Notes: a model not told the origin generated them from the letters alone. Positions 14,970 to 24,616 are shown, numbered from the stretch's first letter. The stretch is DNA of 64,000 nt from Patescibacteria group bacterium (GCA_029210915.1 JARGGJ010000001.1:1-64000); one strand, 5' to 3'. Translations and numbers: made by a program.

Positions 14970-15120
14970 ACCAAACATTGACCAAGAAACAAGCTACAAA
15001 CTACATGAAAAAATGTTTGGTTATATTTGTATGCATTTGGTCAATATTTGGTAAATATTTGTAATAGTTGGTCAATATTTGTATCACAATCCTGCTAATC
15101 GGCTTGTAATCCTGCAAATC
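14970..15120. repeat. TTGGTCAATATTTG reiterations plus AATCCTG(C/T)AAATC word
   Basis: This gap (14962-15125) holds three TTGGTCAATATTTG-like units, a partly inverted CCAAACATTGACC, and CAATCCTGCTAATCGGCTTG with TAATCCTGCAAATCAAGG, the same words as at 62.8 kb. No gene is seen. Confidence 0.6.
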
Positions 15121-15125
15121 AAGGT

Positions 15126-15155
15126 AAAAAAAACCCGCTATAGAATTAGCGGGTG
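15126..15155 (-). terminator. Terminator of the 15163 gene
   Basis: CCCGCTA/TAGCGGG stem followed by T8 on the minus strand. Confidence 0.85.
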
Positions 15156-15162
15156 ATTGATC

Positions 15163-17712
15163 TTAATGAGTGGGTTTACCCTCATCATCGGGATCCCGGG
15201 TAAGATCGAATTCGGGAGTCTTTGGAGGGTAAGGAACCGTTCGGCTACGGTCAGAAACAGCTCCCAAACCCAACATTGTCTGCTGGCGCAAATCCGCAGG
15301 TGGAGCCGACATTGCCGGCGGAGCCATGGTTGGCGTTACAGACGGAACTCTAACAGCTTCCTGCGGAGCAACCCTGCACGCTTCGTCCGCAACGTGGTAA
15401 ACCTGGAGTGGCCCCATATTGGTCCGAAGCTTTGGCGGAAGCCTAAATCCGTTCTCACTTACAAGCGGCAAATGCAGAAACGAATTCAATGCCCCCACAT
15501 CTGCGTCCGTAGCAAGCACAAACTCCGCGTCATGCACGGCGTTTGGCTGTTGATGAACCGCAAGCATGCAAACTTGCAAAGTATGCATCAGCGTCTGAGT
15601 CGGAAACTTCACCAACTCGGTGGCCTCAAGTGCAAAAACACCGGCGCCGTGCTTGGCGTGTACGGCCTCATGCAACCGAGACTTTGCCTCGCGCTCGCAC
15701 TTTAGCTCATCACGCAACTTGTCGATGCGCCTCCCCATCGCCTCTTTCTCAGCTTCAGCGGCGATAGCAGTGTGTTCGAGTGTCGCGATAGTTTTACGGT
15801 TGGGTTCGTTGCTCATAGCATTGCGCAAAGCGGCGTTGTGTTGCATCACAGAATCAAGCCTGCCCTGCAACTCAGCAATCCGCTCCTGCAAATCGCTCTC
15901 GGCAATTCTTTGAGCTTTAAGCTCGCCAATACTGAGTGCCAACTGCTCGGATTGCTCTTTGCAACTCAACTGATTCAGAGCCTTAAGGTCAAAACTCAAC
16001 CCACGGGCGATACCCGTAACAAGTTGGCGCCACAATTCTTGTAGCTCTGCGTTTTCTGCTCGCGCTTGCGCGAGTTGCTCCAATGCTTCGGCTTTATCAC
16101 TCGCCAATTGATCGCTCAATTTACCGAGTGTGAGGTTCGTCTGCACCACAGATGCCAAATTGTCAGGTCGATTTTCGGCATCATGAGTAAGCACACGGAG
16201 AAAATTCTCCGGATTCGCGATACGCGGGTCATTCTCTTCGAGCCTTTGCAAGGCGAGAGAACGTGCTTCATACTCGCCAACTGTCGTGGCGAGAATTTGC
16301 TGCAATGCATTCAATCTTTCCACATGCATCTCAGCCTTTTTCTCTTCATTGCTCGCTACAGCTAACCTGTAGCGTTCGTCGAGTTGCGAGATAACTTGCC
16401 TCGCAAGATCGATCGAATGATACAAATTGTTGATATGCGTGCCACGTACGTTCCGTTCGGTATCGTACAATACCGACAACTGCATAAGCAGTGCATCATT
16501 CGAAGTTTTCAGATCTACATGCTCTTTTACAAGCACGTCGTGGCGAATCTGAACCTCCTCGAGCTTTTTGTTCGAAGCCTGAACTTTTTGCGCAAGCTCA
16601 TCGCGCTTGGTGCCAAGTTTTGCCACTTGCATGTACAAACTATCTTTCACTGCCGCAAACTCGGCACCCTTACTCTCGCTTTCTTGCCTGGAATCTGCAA
16701 GCTGTTGCGAGAGATTGGTTTTTTCATGTGTCACTTCTTGCAGACGCTCTTGCAGTTCAACATTTTGTTGCTGAAGCGTACTGTGATCTTCCTTTGTGGG
16801 GCCACCCGCGCGCTCTTCAATCGCTTCGGCGATCCGCTTCTCCATCTCGATCGTACGAATGTTCGCCAAATCTTGAAGTTTGTTTTGCCTGCTACGACTA
16901 TGAATGGCAACCGCCGCAGCCAAGCCAAAGGCACACAAAAAGAAAACCGCCATCCCTGTCCACGATCTTTTCGACGCGGAAAGCGAAAGAATTTGAGCTT
17001 TTTGCGCCGTAATGTTTTGAGATTGCTCAGTGGTCGTAGCCAGTAAGCTCGCAACTTCTGCGCGAGCTTGAGTTAATTGCTCTCGTTCCGGTGAAACACT
17101 CGGAGACGGAATCGTAATCCCTGCAAAATGTTTTTGACACTTTGTAAGAATCGCCTTCACGCCATCCGAAGGATTGGAAACGTTGGAAAGAGCCTCACAA
17201 GTCTCAGAACTCAAATTCTGAATTTGTTCGCTCTCAGAGAGCTGCGGAACCCGCGGAACCAAGATCTGTTCGGTAACCGGGTAATAGTTCACCAATTGAT
17301 CCGCACACATCTCGCGCTCGATCATGGTTTGATCGGCCGGAGGCTTGCTATCGGGCACGCAATGGCTATGCACCGGGCGCACTCCGCGCTTACCTTTCAC
17401 AAACAAGTCGTTCGCGGCTTGGATAGATCGAAGCTGCTGCCGAATCGGCAATGGCTTTCCATCCTCCCCCAACTGCGGAAAATTCTTAGCAATCATATAC
17501 AGATCACACTCTTTGCGATCTGCACGAGTAATGCGAAGATACCTCACGTCATCGAGAGTGACATTTTCAACGTGAGTAATACAATCAAGTGCATCAAGTG
17601 CAAAAGCACTCTTAGGCACAAAAATCATCATCATCGCAAACAAGATGGAAAGCACAGAAACAGTGCCGGAAGGCTTAATGCAAACGATTGCTCGAATGAT
17701 AAGGTTCAGCAT
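15163..17712 (-). CDS. Receptor-like coiled-coil membrane protein, 849 aa (paralogue 1)
   Basis: Signal peptide (residues 1-38), a Cys-containing outer domain to about 230, one membrane helix (about 250-270, GMAVFFLCAFGLAAAVAIHS), a coiled coil of about 430 residues, and a folded C-terminal domain of about 150 residues with a Pro-rich tail. This is type I topology, with the coiled coil predicted in the cytoplasm. The gene downstream of 20.9 kb encodes a paralogue: both have a CDL...YPQ/FPQ...DGK.LP..-QLRS-AAN block in the outer domain and an MPLV/LPLV...P...NM...Y-V block at the end. AAAGGA precedes ATG 17712. Function unknown; this architecture would suit a sensor or scaffold. Confidence 0.75.
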   Translation of the reverse strand: MLNLIIRAIVCIKPSGTVSVLSILFAMMMIFVPKSAFALDALDCITHVENVTLDDVRYLRITRADRKECDLYMIAKNFPQLGEDGKPLPIRQQLRSIQAANDLFVKGKRGVRPVHSHCVPDSKPPADQTMIEREMCADQLVNYYPVTEQILVPRVPQLSESEQIQNLSSETCEALSNVSNPSDGVKAILTKCQKHFAGITIPSPSVSPEREQLTQARAEVASLLATTTEQSQNITAQKAQILSLSASKRSWTGMAVFFLCAFGLAAAVAIHSRSRQNKLQDLANIRTIEMEKRIAEAIEERAGGPTKEDHSTLQQQNVELQERLQEVTHEKTNLSQQLADSRQESESKGAEFAAVKDSLYMQVAKLGTKRDELAQKVQASNKKLEEVQIRHDVLVKEHVDLKTSNDALLMQLSVLYDTERNVRGTHINNLYHSIDLARQVISQLDERYRLAVASNEEKKAEMHVERLNALQQILATTVGEYEARSLALQRLEENDPRIANPENFLRVLTHDAENRPDNLASVVQTNLTLGKLSDQLASDKAEALEQLAQARAENAELQELWRQLVTGIARGLSFDLKALNQLSCKEQSEQLALSIGELKAQRIAESDLQERIAELQGRLDSVMQHNAALRNAMSNEPNRKTIATLEHTAIAAEAEKEAMGRRIDKLRDELKCEREAKSRLHEAVHAKHGAGVFALEATELVKFPTQTLMHTLQVCMLAVHQQPNAVHDAEFVLATDADVGALNSFLHLPLVSENGFRLPPKLRTNMGPLQVYHVADEACRVAPQEAVRVPSVTPTMAPPAMSAPPADLRQQTMLGLGAVSDRSRTVPYPPKTPEFDLTRDPDDEGKPTH

Positions 17713-17989
17713 GATTGGTCCTTTCTAGGGTAAGCACAACACTATGTTGTGCGATTTTTCAATGTCCTGCCCATATTTTACATCATGGGTATCCTATAGC
17801 CCACCATAAATTCAAATTTCTGTCAACCCAGCCACATCCTTTAAATATAACAAATAATAATACCTGAATTGTTACGGTAAAATGGTCAGTATTCAATTAT
17901 CATAGTATTTTAATTGTTTTGCTAAACAGAAAGTAAAAAATTAATAAAACAATCCTTTTGGCACTTGATCAACGATCAAGGATCAGGTA
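17713..17989. other. Gap with conserved promoter of coiled-coil gene 1
   Basis: TTGACA (about 17817-17822, minus strand) is followed after 12 bp by TTATGGTGGGCTA, the same block as in front of the paralogous gene. The leader also holds the hairpin GCACAACA-TAG-TGTTGTGC (17737-17756). The rest (17830-17989) is A/T-rich with no gene seen. Confidence 0.55.
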
Positions 17990-18018
17990 ATAAAAAACCC
18001 GCCAATAGCATGGCGGGG
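17990..18018 (-). terminator. Terminator of the 18026 gene
   Basis: CCCGCC/GGCGGG stem with loop AATAGCAT and T6 on the minus strand. Confidence 0.85.
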
Positions 18019-18025
18019 TATAGCC

Positions 18026-20905
18026 CTACGAAACCGATCGAGAAGTGTCATCGTCGCTCTCCGACGTATGACCAATCTCTACTCGAGCTTGAACACCGGA
18101 ACGATCCGAGTTGCAATGTACGCTGTCGTTTTGATGTTCCGGCACTCCGGCCGGTGGCCGAACAGTCATTTTATGCACGGAACCTTCTTCGGAGTGTTGA
18201 ATGCCCGCAAACGCATCGTGAATCACGTTGTACATTCTGGGTGCGCCTGTGCCTGCCATGTTCAAAAGCACCTTGGGCATGACATATGGGTAATCCCCAA
18301 CAAGCGGCATCATCACGGTTGCGCGCAGTATACTCAAATCCCGATCTGAAGCTATGGGATACTCAAGCTGCACACCATTTTGTACACGGTCTGCCAGAGT
18401 ATGAAAAACGGATTTTGTCAGCCGTAACAATTCATTGTTTGGCAATTGCAACAACACATCACGTGCCGGAACAATATCTTTTTGTCCCAACCCAAGAATA
18501 TCTCTCAACTTTTCTACAATACTTTGATTAAAAGCCGAGGTCGAGCCCGTAGCACGCTCTTCACTCCATTTTGCCGGAATTGAATCAGACGATACGCGAA
18601 GCTTATCTTCCAGTTGCTCTTTAGCAACCTCAAGCAAACTCCGTTCATTTTTAAGATCAACCATCTCCCGATCACGATCAGACAACTGTGAAGTCAATCG
18701 TGACACTTCTTCTTCTGCATCTTTAAAACGTATCTCTGCTTTAACCGCGCGCGCATCAGCCTGCACCGTAGCCCACTGATATGCGTACATCTTTTCATGA
18801 ATCTTATCTCCCTTAATATCGTTTGCGAGCTCATCGAATCTGTGTCGCATGTCTGCATTGACTTGCATTGCAACATTGAGTTCGTTAGTTGCCTCGCTTA
18901 ACGCACCTTTAGCCTTTTCCAGTTCGTCCTCAACAAACCGATGCTCTTGCCTCATAGCGACAAGTCGATCTGATGCTTTCTTAGACTCGGCTGTAAGAGT
19001 AAAAAGCTTATCCATGAGCCCGCTTAACACGGACTCCGCATTGGAGTATTCGGTAATTCGCAAGTTGGGATCCAGCACCGAAGCAACCTCTTGCGCCAAA
19101 CGCACCCAGGCATTTCGGAAATGAATCATCTGTTCTTGCGCGATGCGTTGTAACGGTATTTCTTGTTCCAAGGTCGGCATCTCTTGCCTGTAAGGCGCCT
19201 GCTCAAAGGAAACCAAATCATTCGGTACCTTTGGCGAACGAAGTGCATCTTTATCGGTCGTAATTTCAGAATCACCTTTTTCTACTCCGGAATCATAAGA
19301 ATTCCGTGCTAGCGAATCCGCGGTTTCATTTTCACCGGGAAAATCGTCAGCTGTAATTTTCACATCATCATCCTTGGCTATTTGCGCCAATTGATCCGCT
19401 TTAAGCCCAAGCGGAAGGGTATCTTTTAAGGTTCGGCTCTTACTATCGATGCCGATACCAGTTTCGCACCCATCTACGGCCGTCAATAGCCGTTCCACAC
19501 GGTTTTCAAGATCGCGAATCTGACCCTCGTAACCAAGTAATGCTGTTTCACCGGCTGTTACCTGATAACGAAAATCTTCGATTTGCTGATCCTTCTGCGC
19601 AAGTTCTCTTCGTAAATCGGCATTCTCGGTTTTCACCGATTTTGCATGATTACTGAGTTCCGAAATCCTGGATTCGAGCGCCACTCTTCCCGCTAACGCT
19701 TCTCGGGCCTTAGTTTCGAGGAGAGTGTTTCTTTCAGCCAGTGCACTCATCTCACTTCTAAGTTCAAAAATCTGTTGGTCTTTACCGGCTAATTGATTTT
19801 TTAGCTCGTTTAAGCTCCACGGATCGAATCCTGAGTTTTGCAATTCCTCATTTCTTTTCTTGAGAGATGCAATTTCTTTTTGCTGATCTGCCAACAACTT
19901 GTTCCACGCATCTTTCAGATCTTTTTCGATCTTATCTTTATGAAGTTTTAACTGAAACTCATTTTTTTCCAGGTACTCACGCTCTGCGGATTCTTTCGCT
20001 TCTTTTCGCAAAACTTGTACCCGAGATCTTCTCTCCAGGTTAAGCGTTTGATTCGTATTCTTTAGCGCAACTTTTTCACGGTTAATTTTAATCGCCAAAA
20101 CCGTTATTGCCGGACCATAGATAGCAAGGCCGATCAACAAGATAAAAAATGGAATAACAAACTGACCCTTGTCGTCTGCTTTCTTGGAATCAACAGTTGA
20201 ATTACCGGGAACAACCTTGGCTACTTCCGGCTCTTTAACACTTTTTAGCTCCTTAGCTTCCACGGCATCCCTGTCACGAGCCGGAGCATTGGCGCTTTCA
20301 CCAAAAACCATAGTGGTAAATTGCTTGGCACAAGAAGCTGCCGCTTTTTTATCAGCATCATCAACCAGTGGCTTATCTTGCAATTGCGCGCAAGCAACCC
20401 TGGCGAGTTCCAGGTTCCGCTCCGCAATCGTGAGTTGTCGCTTTGCAGGGATAACTATTCTTGCGGCTCCATCTGAAGCCGGCGCCGAAAAGTAATTCAT
20501 GAGGCCTTTAGGGCACATCGCCAGCTCTTCGGCATCAGCATCTTTCGAAGGGATACCCGGAGTCACACAACCTCTCATTACCGTATAACGTTGCTTAACG
20601 CCATTTTCTTCACGGGTTTGATTGGCCGCAAAAAGCGAACGCAACTGAACCTGCATTGGCAATGCTTTGCCATCATCATCTTTTTGAGGATACATCCTTG
20701 GCAAAACCCTAAGATCGCACTTTGGATTATGCAGAACCAAGACCCTCAGATCGGATCTATCCAACTCTCTCACGCACCACTCGGACTCTTCTGCCCTGGC
20801 GGTACTTGAGTAAGACAATGCGGCTACTGTAATCATTAGCCACGAAAGCAAGAAATGCATCCGTTTGATTTTAACCACTACAGAACCCGAATAACTCCAA
20901 GACAT
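18026..20905 (-). CDS. Receptor-like coiled-coil membrane protein, 959 aa (paralogue 2)
   Basis: Same plan as its neighbour: signal peptide with n-region to about residue 38 (cleavage after ARA), a four- to six-Cys outer domain (CVRELDRSDLR, NPKCDLRVLPRMYPQ), membrane helix near 245-270 (FVIPFFILLIGLAIYG), then Lys/Glu/Gln heptads for nearly 500 residues. A C-terminal globular segment of about 150 residues contains MPLVGDYPYVMPKVLLNMAG. It lies head-to-tail with paralogue 1, 313 bp apart, each with its own promoter and terminator. AAGGAG precedes ATG 20905. The linker around residue 490-590 is acidic and poorly conserved. No family recognised. Confidence 0.75.
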   Translation of the reverse strand: MSWSYSGSVVVKIKRMHFLLSWLMITVAALSYSSTARAEESEWCVRELDRSDLRVLVLHNPKCDLRVLPRMYPQKDDDGKALPMQVQLRSLFAANQTREENGVKQRYTVMRGCVTPGIPSKDADAEELAMCPKGLMNYFSAPASDGAARIVIPAKRQLTIAERNLELARVACAQLQDKPLVDDADKKAAASCAKQFTTMVFGESANAPARDRDAVEAKELKSVKEPEVAKVVPGNSTVDSKKADDKGQFVIPFFILLIGLAIYGPAITVLAIKINREKVALKNTNQTLNLERRSRVQVLRKEAKESAEREYLEKNEFQLKLHKDKIEKDLKDAWNKLLADQQKEIASLKKRNEELQNSGFDPWSLNELKNQLAGKDQQIFELRSEMSALAERNTLLETKAREALAGRVALESRISELSNHAKSVKTENADLRRELAQKDQQIEDFRYQVTAGETALLGYEGQIRDLENRVERLLTAVDGCETGIGIDSKSRTLKDTLPLGLKADQLAQIAKDDDVKITADDFPGENETADSLARNSYDSGVEKGDSEITTDKDALRSPKVPNDLVSFEQAPYRQEMPTLEQEIPLQRIAQEQMIHFRNAWVRLAQEVASVLDPNLRITEYSNAESVLSGLMDKLFTLTAESKKASDRLVAMRQEHRFVEDELEKAKGALSEATNELNVAMQVNADMRHRFDELANDIKGDKIHEKMYAYQWATVQADARAVKAEIRFKDAEEEVSRLTSQLSDRDREMVDLKNERSLLEVAKEQLEDKLRVSSDSIPAKWSEERATGSTSAFNQSIVEKLRDILGLGQKDIVPARDVLLQLPNNELLRLTKSVFHTLADRVQNGVQLEYPIASDRDLSILRATVMMPLVGDYPYVMPKVLLNMAGTGAPRMYNVIHDAFAGIQHSEEGSVHKMTVRPPAGVPEHQNDSVHCNSDRSGVQARVEIGHTSESDDDTSRSVS

Positions 20906-20934
20906 GAACTTTCTCCTTGAGTTATGTTAATTGT

Positions 20935-21030
20935 CGATGTTCGTGCACATACTTTACAGTATGTACCTCATTTAGCCCACCATAAAACAGACCAAACGTC
21001 AACCTCAAAATCAATACGTTATAAGATGCA
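20935..21030 (-). promoter_or_regulatory. Conserved promoter of coiled-coil gene 2
   Basis: TTGACG then TTATGGTGGGCTA on the minus strand, shared with paralogue 1. A hairpin of GTACATACT/AGTATGTGC type (20944-20968) lies in the leader. Confidence 0.55.
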
Positions 21031-21065
21031 AACATAGCTAAAATTAGTGTTTTATTTAACTATAC

Positions 21066-21100
21066 TCGACTATGTACGATGTACGATGTACGATGTACTT
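21066..21100. repeat. (GTACGAT)n tract
   Basis: TATGTACGATGTACGATGTA followed by CGATGTACTT in front of the methyltransferase ATG; the same word occurs at 25.71 and 44.81 kb. Confidence 0.65.
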
Positions 21101-21106
21101 AAATTT

Positions 21107-22312
21107 ATGAACTTCTGCATCCTGGGCTCCCATCCAAACCTCAGCCAAGCTGAAATTTTTTCCGTACTACCGGAGATTAAAAATCCAATCATCTGCGATA
21201 AAATGATGGCTTTCGAATCTAAATACTGGGATGCTTTTAATCTGATGAACACCTTGGGCGGCACTGTTAAGCTCGGCGACGTTATTTTTCATGGGCCGAT
21301 TGCAAAAATCACACCCGAAATTATTGCCGATCTACTTGCTCCCAAAACTGCCAACAAAGAAGGTAAACGATCTTTAGATTTTGGCCTCACAATTTACGGT
21401 TCCAAATCAACTCAAAAAAAATTCTTCAAGCTGCCAATCCAACTAAAAAAAGAACTTAAGGCTCGAGGTTATTCCGTACGCTGGGTTACCGGCAAAGGCA
21501 GCGAACCACTCTCGCCTGCTGCCGTTGCCAAATGCAAACTCACAGAAAATCCCAATGCCGATCTTTGCATCATGGTTAATGAAAACTCTGTTTTTATTGG
21601 CAAAACCACCGAAGTACAAGATGCGGATTCTTGGAGCATCCGCGATTTTGACAGACCAAAACGCGATAGTAAAAACGGCATGCTTCCTCCAAAATTAGCC
21701 AGAATGATGGTTAACATGGCACAAACTCCCGACGGCGGAGTTTTACTCGATCCCTTCTGCGGATCAGGTACTGTTTTAATGGAAGCCGCAATCGGCACAG
21801 ATATCGGCCAAATAATTGGCAGTGACATCGAAGATAAGCAAATACACTACACTGAAGCAAATAACAACTGGTTGGTTCAAGAAAAATTTATTACCGCAAA
21901 AGATGCCAAGCGTTTTCGTATTTTTACAAGTGATGTCAAAGATATTCAAAAATTCATCCCTGCTAAATCAGTGGATTCAATTGTAACAGAGGGTTACCTT
22001 GGCCCGCCTCTGCACGGCACCGAATCGCAAAAAGTTTTAGAATCAAATTCCGCCGATATTCAACAACTTTGGATTGATTCACTTAAAGCCATCAAACCGC
22101 TACTCAAACCTTCGGCAACTTTGGTTATCATCACCCCGGAATATAAAAATCCCAATGGCCAAGCTAAGGTTGATCTTGATAATTTTTACCCAAAATTGGG
22201 TTTTAAAAAGAGAACCCCTTCAATAAACGTACAAAATAGTGAATCGGTTTTATCATATTTCCGCGAAAATCAATTTGTTAAGCGAAATATTACCATTCTA
22301 CAGCTTATATAA
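21107..22312 (+). CDS. Trm11/TrmG10-like tRNA or rRNA guanosine methyltransferase
   Basis: ATG 21107 (MNFCILGSHPNLSQAEI) is preferred because the upstream frame only translates a GTACGAT repeat. Residues 1-200 resemble the THUMP-like substrate half of Trm11/Trm14 proteins (SHPNLSQAE, YSVRWVTGK). The C-terminal Rossmann domain has the SAM loop LLDPFCGSGTVLMEA followed by GSDIE. The expected catalytic DPPYG/NPPY is replaced by EGYLGPPLHG, a variant of motif IV. Family members make m2G or m2,2G in tRNA, often at position 10. No ribosome site is evident. Length (401 aa) fits. Confidence 0.82.
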   Translation: MNFCILGSHPNLSQAEIFSVLPEIKNPIICDKMMAFESKYWDAFNLMNTLGGTVKLGDVIFHGPIAKITPEIIADLLAPKTANKEGKRSLDFGLTIYGSKSTQKKFFKLPIQLKKELKARGYSVRWVTGKGSEPLSPAAVAKCKLTENPNADLCIMVNENSVFIGKTTEVQDADSWSIRDFDRPKRDSKNGMLPPKLARMMVNMAQTPDGGVLLDPFCGSGTVLMEAAIGTDIGQIIGSDIEDKQIHYTEANNNWLVQEKFITAKDAKRFRIFTSDVKDIQKFIPAKSVDSIVTEGYLGPPLHGTESQKVLESNSADIQQLWIDSLKAIKPLLKPSATLVIITPEYKNPNGQAKVDLDNFYPKLGFKKRTPSINVQNSESVLSYFRENQFVKRNITILQLI

Positions 22313-22315
22313 GAC

Positions 22316-22344
22316 TTGACATCTTAATCTTTTCTATCTAAGCT
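22316..22344 (+). promoter_or_regulatory. Promoter TTGACA-N17-TAAGCT
   Basis: Lies just after the methyltransferase stop. The same TAAGCT -10 follows TTGACG-N17 in front of the nucleotidyltransferase gene at 61.8 kb. Confidence 0.6.
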
Positions 22345-22406
22345 AAGTTGTTCTTTCTTGGCTCTTTTGACAATAAAAAAATAAAGCTCAAAAAACGGAG
22401 GTCTCC

Positions 22407-24578
22407 GTGCCGGATAGCCCGAACAAAGTACCTAGGCCAAAGACAAACAGAGTTACTCAAAAAAGAACAACCCCCATGGTCAGAGCATTTCAGCAAAGTG
22501 ATTACGACGTTATATATCCGGAAGGTGAAATAATCGACATCGACCCGGATACAAAAGCCGGTTACATAGTTCGCCAAGGCAGTGTTGCCGTAGAAATGAT
22601 CATCACCGCACCCGGCGGACTCATGACAATAGGACTCGATACAGTGGAAGCCGGTGAATATTTTAATATTCACTCGCTGTTTGGATTCAAGCTGGAGGAC
22701 GGAGCCAACTTACGCTACCGTACTCAGTGCCGAACAATCATTATGCAGGTTACAGAAGACATGTTGCCCAAAGATTCGCAAAAACTCGCTGTAATATTGC
22801 GTTCATTTATGCAAACTGCAGCCCGGCGCGAGGGCAAACTTCGCCAGCTTACTTGTTACGCTCTGCAAAGAGCCGAAGAAAAACGTGTAGATCGCGGTGG
22901 TGGCAGTTCTCAACTGCTGAATAAATACCGCCAAGAACTCGAAAAACGCGGCAAACACATTGCTGAGCTGGAATCAAAACTAGCAAATATGGGCGTTGTT
23001 AAATCACAAAGTCAACAATTAAGCACCCGTTTTACGGAAATAGAAAACGCCAATGCGATTTTGCGTCGGGATAAGCTTCAATTATCCGAAGAACTCAAAA
23101 AACTCCAAGGCAAGCTCAAAGCTGTTGAGGGTGAATTAGCCATAGAAAGGCGCACGCGTCTTGCTTTGGAAAAGCGGAACACAGAGTTGACGCAACAAAT
23201 TGCCAAACAAGATTCGGCCGCGTCATCCGCAAGATTCCCATCGGCAAACTTACTGCTCGATAGCAGCGAGTTTAATGACTTGGAAGCAAGCGCTAAGCAA
23301 TTCAAAAAAGCGGCCGAATACTTCGAGGGTCTTTCCAAAGGCCTTGCCACAATGATGCAACGCGCGATGGAACTTCTCGCCCAAGACAACCCGGGCATGA
23401 TCGTGAAAAATGATGTGATGATGCTAATGACCGGCGAAGAGCCCGCACCACGGCCAAGTGTAGAAAAAGCCCGTGCTCGTCACAACAGTGAGAGATTCAA
23501 GACAATGAATCTGGGTTCCGAAAGTCCGGAGTCAGCAGTCGCTCGGGGCAACCCAAAACATAAAGAAACCGATCGCAATATCATGCATCGTGAACCTCAA
23601 AATGACCGGAACGATGAAAATAATGAACCTGATAGCACTTCCAGTTTTTCCAAATGTCCGCCCCTGAGCCAAAAGGATATAAAAGCTATCAGAGAAGAAT
23701 TCGATGTTGACTCAGCACTCGCAGATCCCGCTCGGTCATCCGCAGGAATAAACGCTCCGTATCCAAAAGGACTCCATGATACCTGGGACGATGAATTCGA
23801 ACCGGAGAGTAGAAACACCAAGCCGTTCATTCCCGAGGATGGCCAAACTCCTACCAACTCGGATATCGATATCCCGCCCGCCCCTCCGACTCCTCGCCTA
23901 AGCGAACCATCACTTGGTGGCAAAAAAGATCAATCAAAAGATCTCGGCCGATACAGATTTAGAGCAGATGAACTGAGTGATGATTTTCCTGCGCTGGAGG
24001 CGGATAGCGACATTACTCCGATTGTACGCGAATTCCCGCCGGAACAACCAACCGGCCCAATGCCTCGGGTTAGCAACCGCTCCAATGGCTGGGAAGGCGA
24101 CACCTACAGCTCCCGTTCCAGAGAAATCGAACTAAGCCGGGCACCTACTCACCCTAAAGAATCCGGTCGCGAGTACCCTGCAGTCAATTTCCGGGATGAG
24201 AGTACGGATGTACGTGAAATTCAAGAAGATTGGCAACGCAAACTCAAAGACAAGACACCGCCCGCGGATCCCAATGAATTTCTAATCCCCGGCTCCGCCA
24301 ACTTTGCGCAACCGCAAAGCAGTGCCCAAGACTCAAAAATTCCGCCATCAAGCCTTCGTGACTTGGTAGATGAAAAAGAAGCCGACCCCTCGGATCTAAG
24401 TGATCTGGTCGATGATGAAGATGAGCTGATCCAAGTTACGGAAGTTTACAGCTCCCCCGGTAAAGTTGTCTGCGATCCGCGACCCGGGGAAGCGACTATA
24501 TCCAATACCGAAGATATTCGCAGAACTCGCTCCTATCAATTCCCGGCTCCCGGCAAACCACCCAAGCCCGGCAGCTAA
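22407..24578 (+). CDS. cNMP-binding-fold protein fused to coiled coil, 723 aa
   Basis: GTG 22407 follows CGGAGG; the site sits in a small inverted repeat (ACGGA-GGTC-TCCGT) that could hide it. Residues 25-150 look like a cyclic-nucleotide-binding or cupin-type jelly roll (YIVRQGSVAVEMIITAPGG, VEAGEYFNIHSLFGF), without a Crp-type DNA-binding helix-turn-helix. A coiled coil follows (about 170-285), then a helical segment with methionines, then about 330 residues of acidic, Pro/Ser-rich disordered sequence. There is no signal peptide, so it is probably cytoplasmic. The coiled coil resembles in composition the two receptor-like proteins upstream. Ligand and function unknown. Confidence 0.7.
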   Translation: MPDSPNKVPRPKTNRVTQKRTTPMVRAFQQSDYDVIYPEGEIIDIDPDTKAGYIVRQGSVAVEMIITAPGGLMTIGLDTVEAGEYFNIHSLFGFKLEDGANLRYRTQCRTIIMQVTEDMLPKDSQKLAVILRSFMQTAARREGKLRQLTCYALQRAEEKRVDRGGGSSQLLNKYRQELEKRGKHIAELESKLANMGVVKSQSQQLSTRFTEIENANAILRRDKLQLSEELKKLQGKLKAVEGELAIERRTRLALEKRNTELTQQIAKQDSAASSARFPSANLLLDSSEFNDLEASAKQFKKAAEYFEGLSKGLATMMQRAMELLAQDNPGMIVKNDVMMLMTGEEPAPRPSVEKARARHNSERFKTMNLGSESPESAVARGNPKHKETDRNIMHREPQNDRNDENNEPDSTSSFSKCPPLSQKDIKAIREEFDVDSALADPARSSAGINAPYPKGLHDTWDDEFEPESRNTKPFIPEDGQTPTNSDIDIPPAPPTPRLSEPSLGGKKDQSKDLGRYRFRADELSDDFPALEADSDITPIVREFPPEQPTGPMPRVSNRSNGWEGDTYSSRSREIELSRAPTHPKESGREYPAVNFRDESTDVREIQEDWQRKLKDKTPPADPNEFLIPGSANFAQPQSSAQDSKIPPSSLRDLVDEKEADPSDLSDLVDDEDELIQVTEVYSSPGKVVCDPRPGEATISNTEDIRRTRSYQFPAPGKPPKPGS

Positions 24579-24585
24579 ACTTAAA

Positions 24586-24616
24586 ACCTCGCAAATCTCT
24601 GCGGGGTCTTTTTTTA
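24586..24616 (+). terminator. Terminator of the 22407 gene
   Basis: ACCTCGC/GCGGGGT stem and T7. Confidence 0.8.

Noticed and set aside
15157-17733. Long plus-strand frames opposite the coiled-coil genes
   Set aside because: They are antisense shadows of Ala/Glu/Gln-rich codons; no start signals, and composition (Arg/His/Cys-rich) is unlike a real protein.
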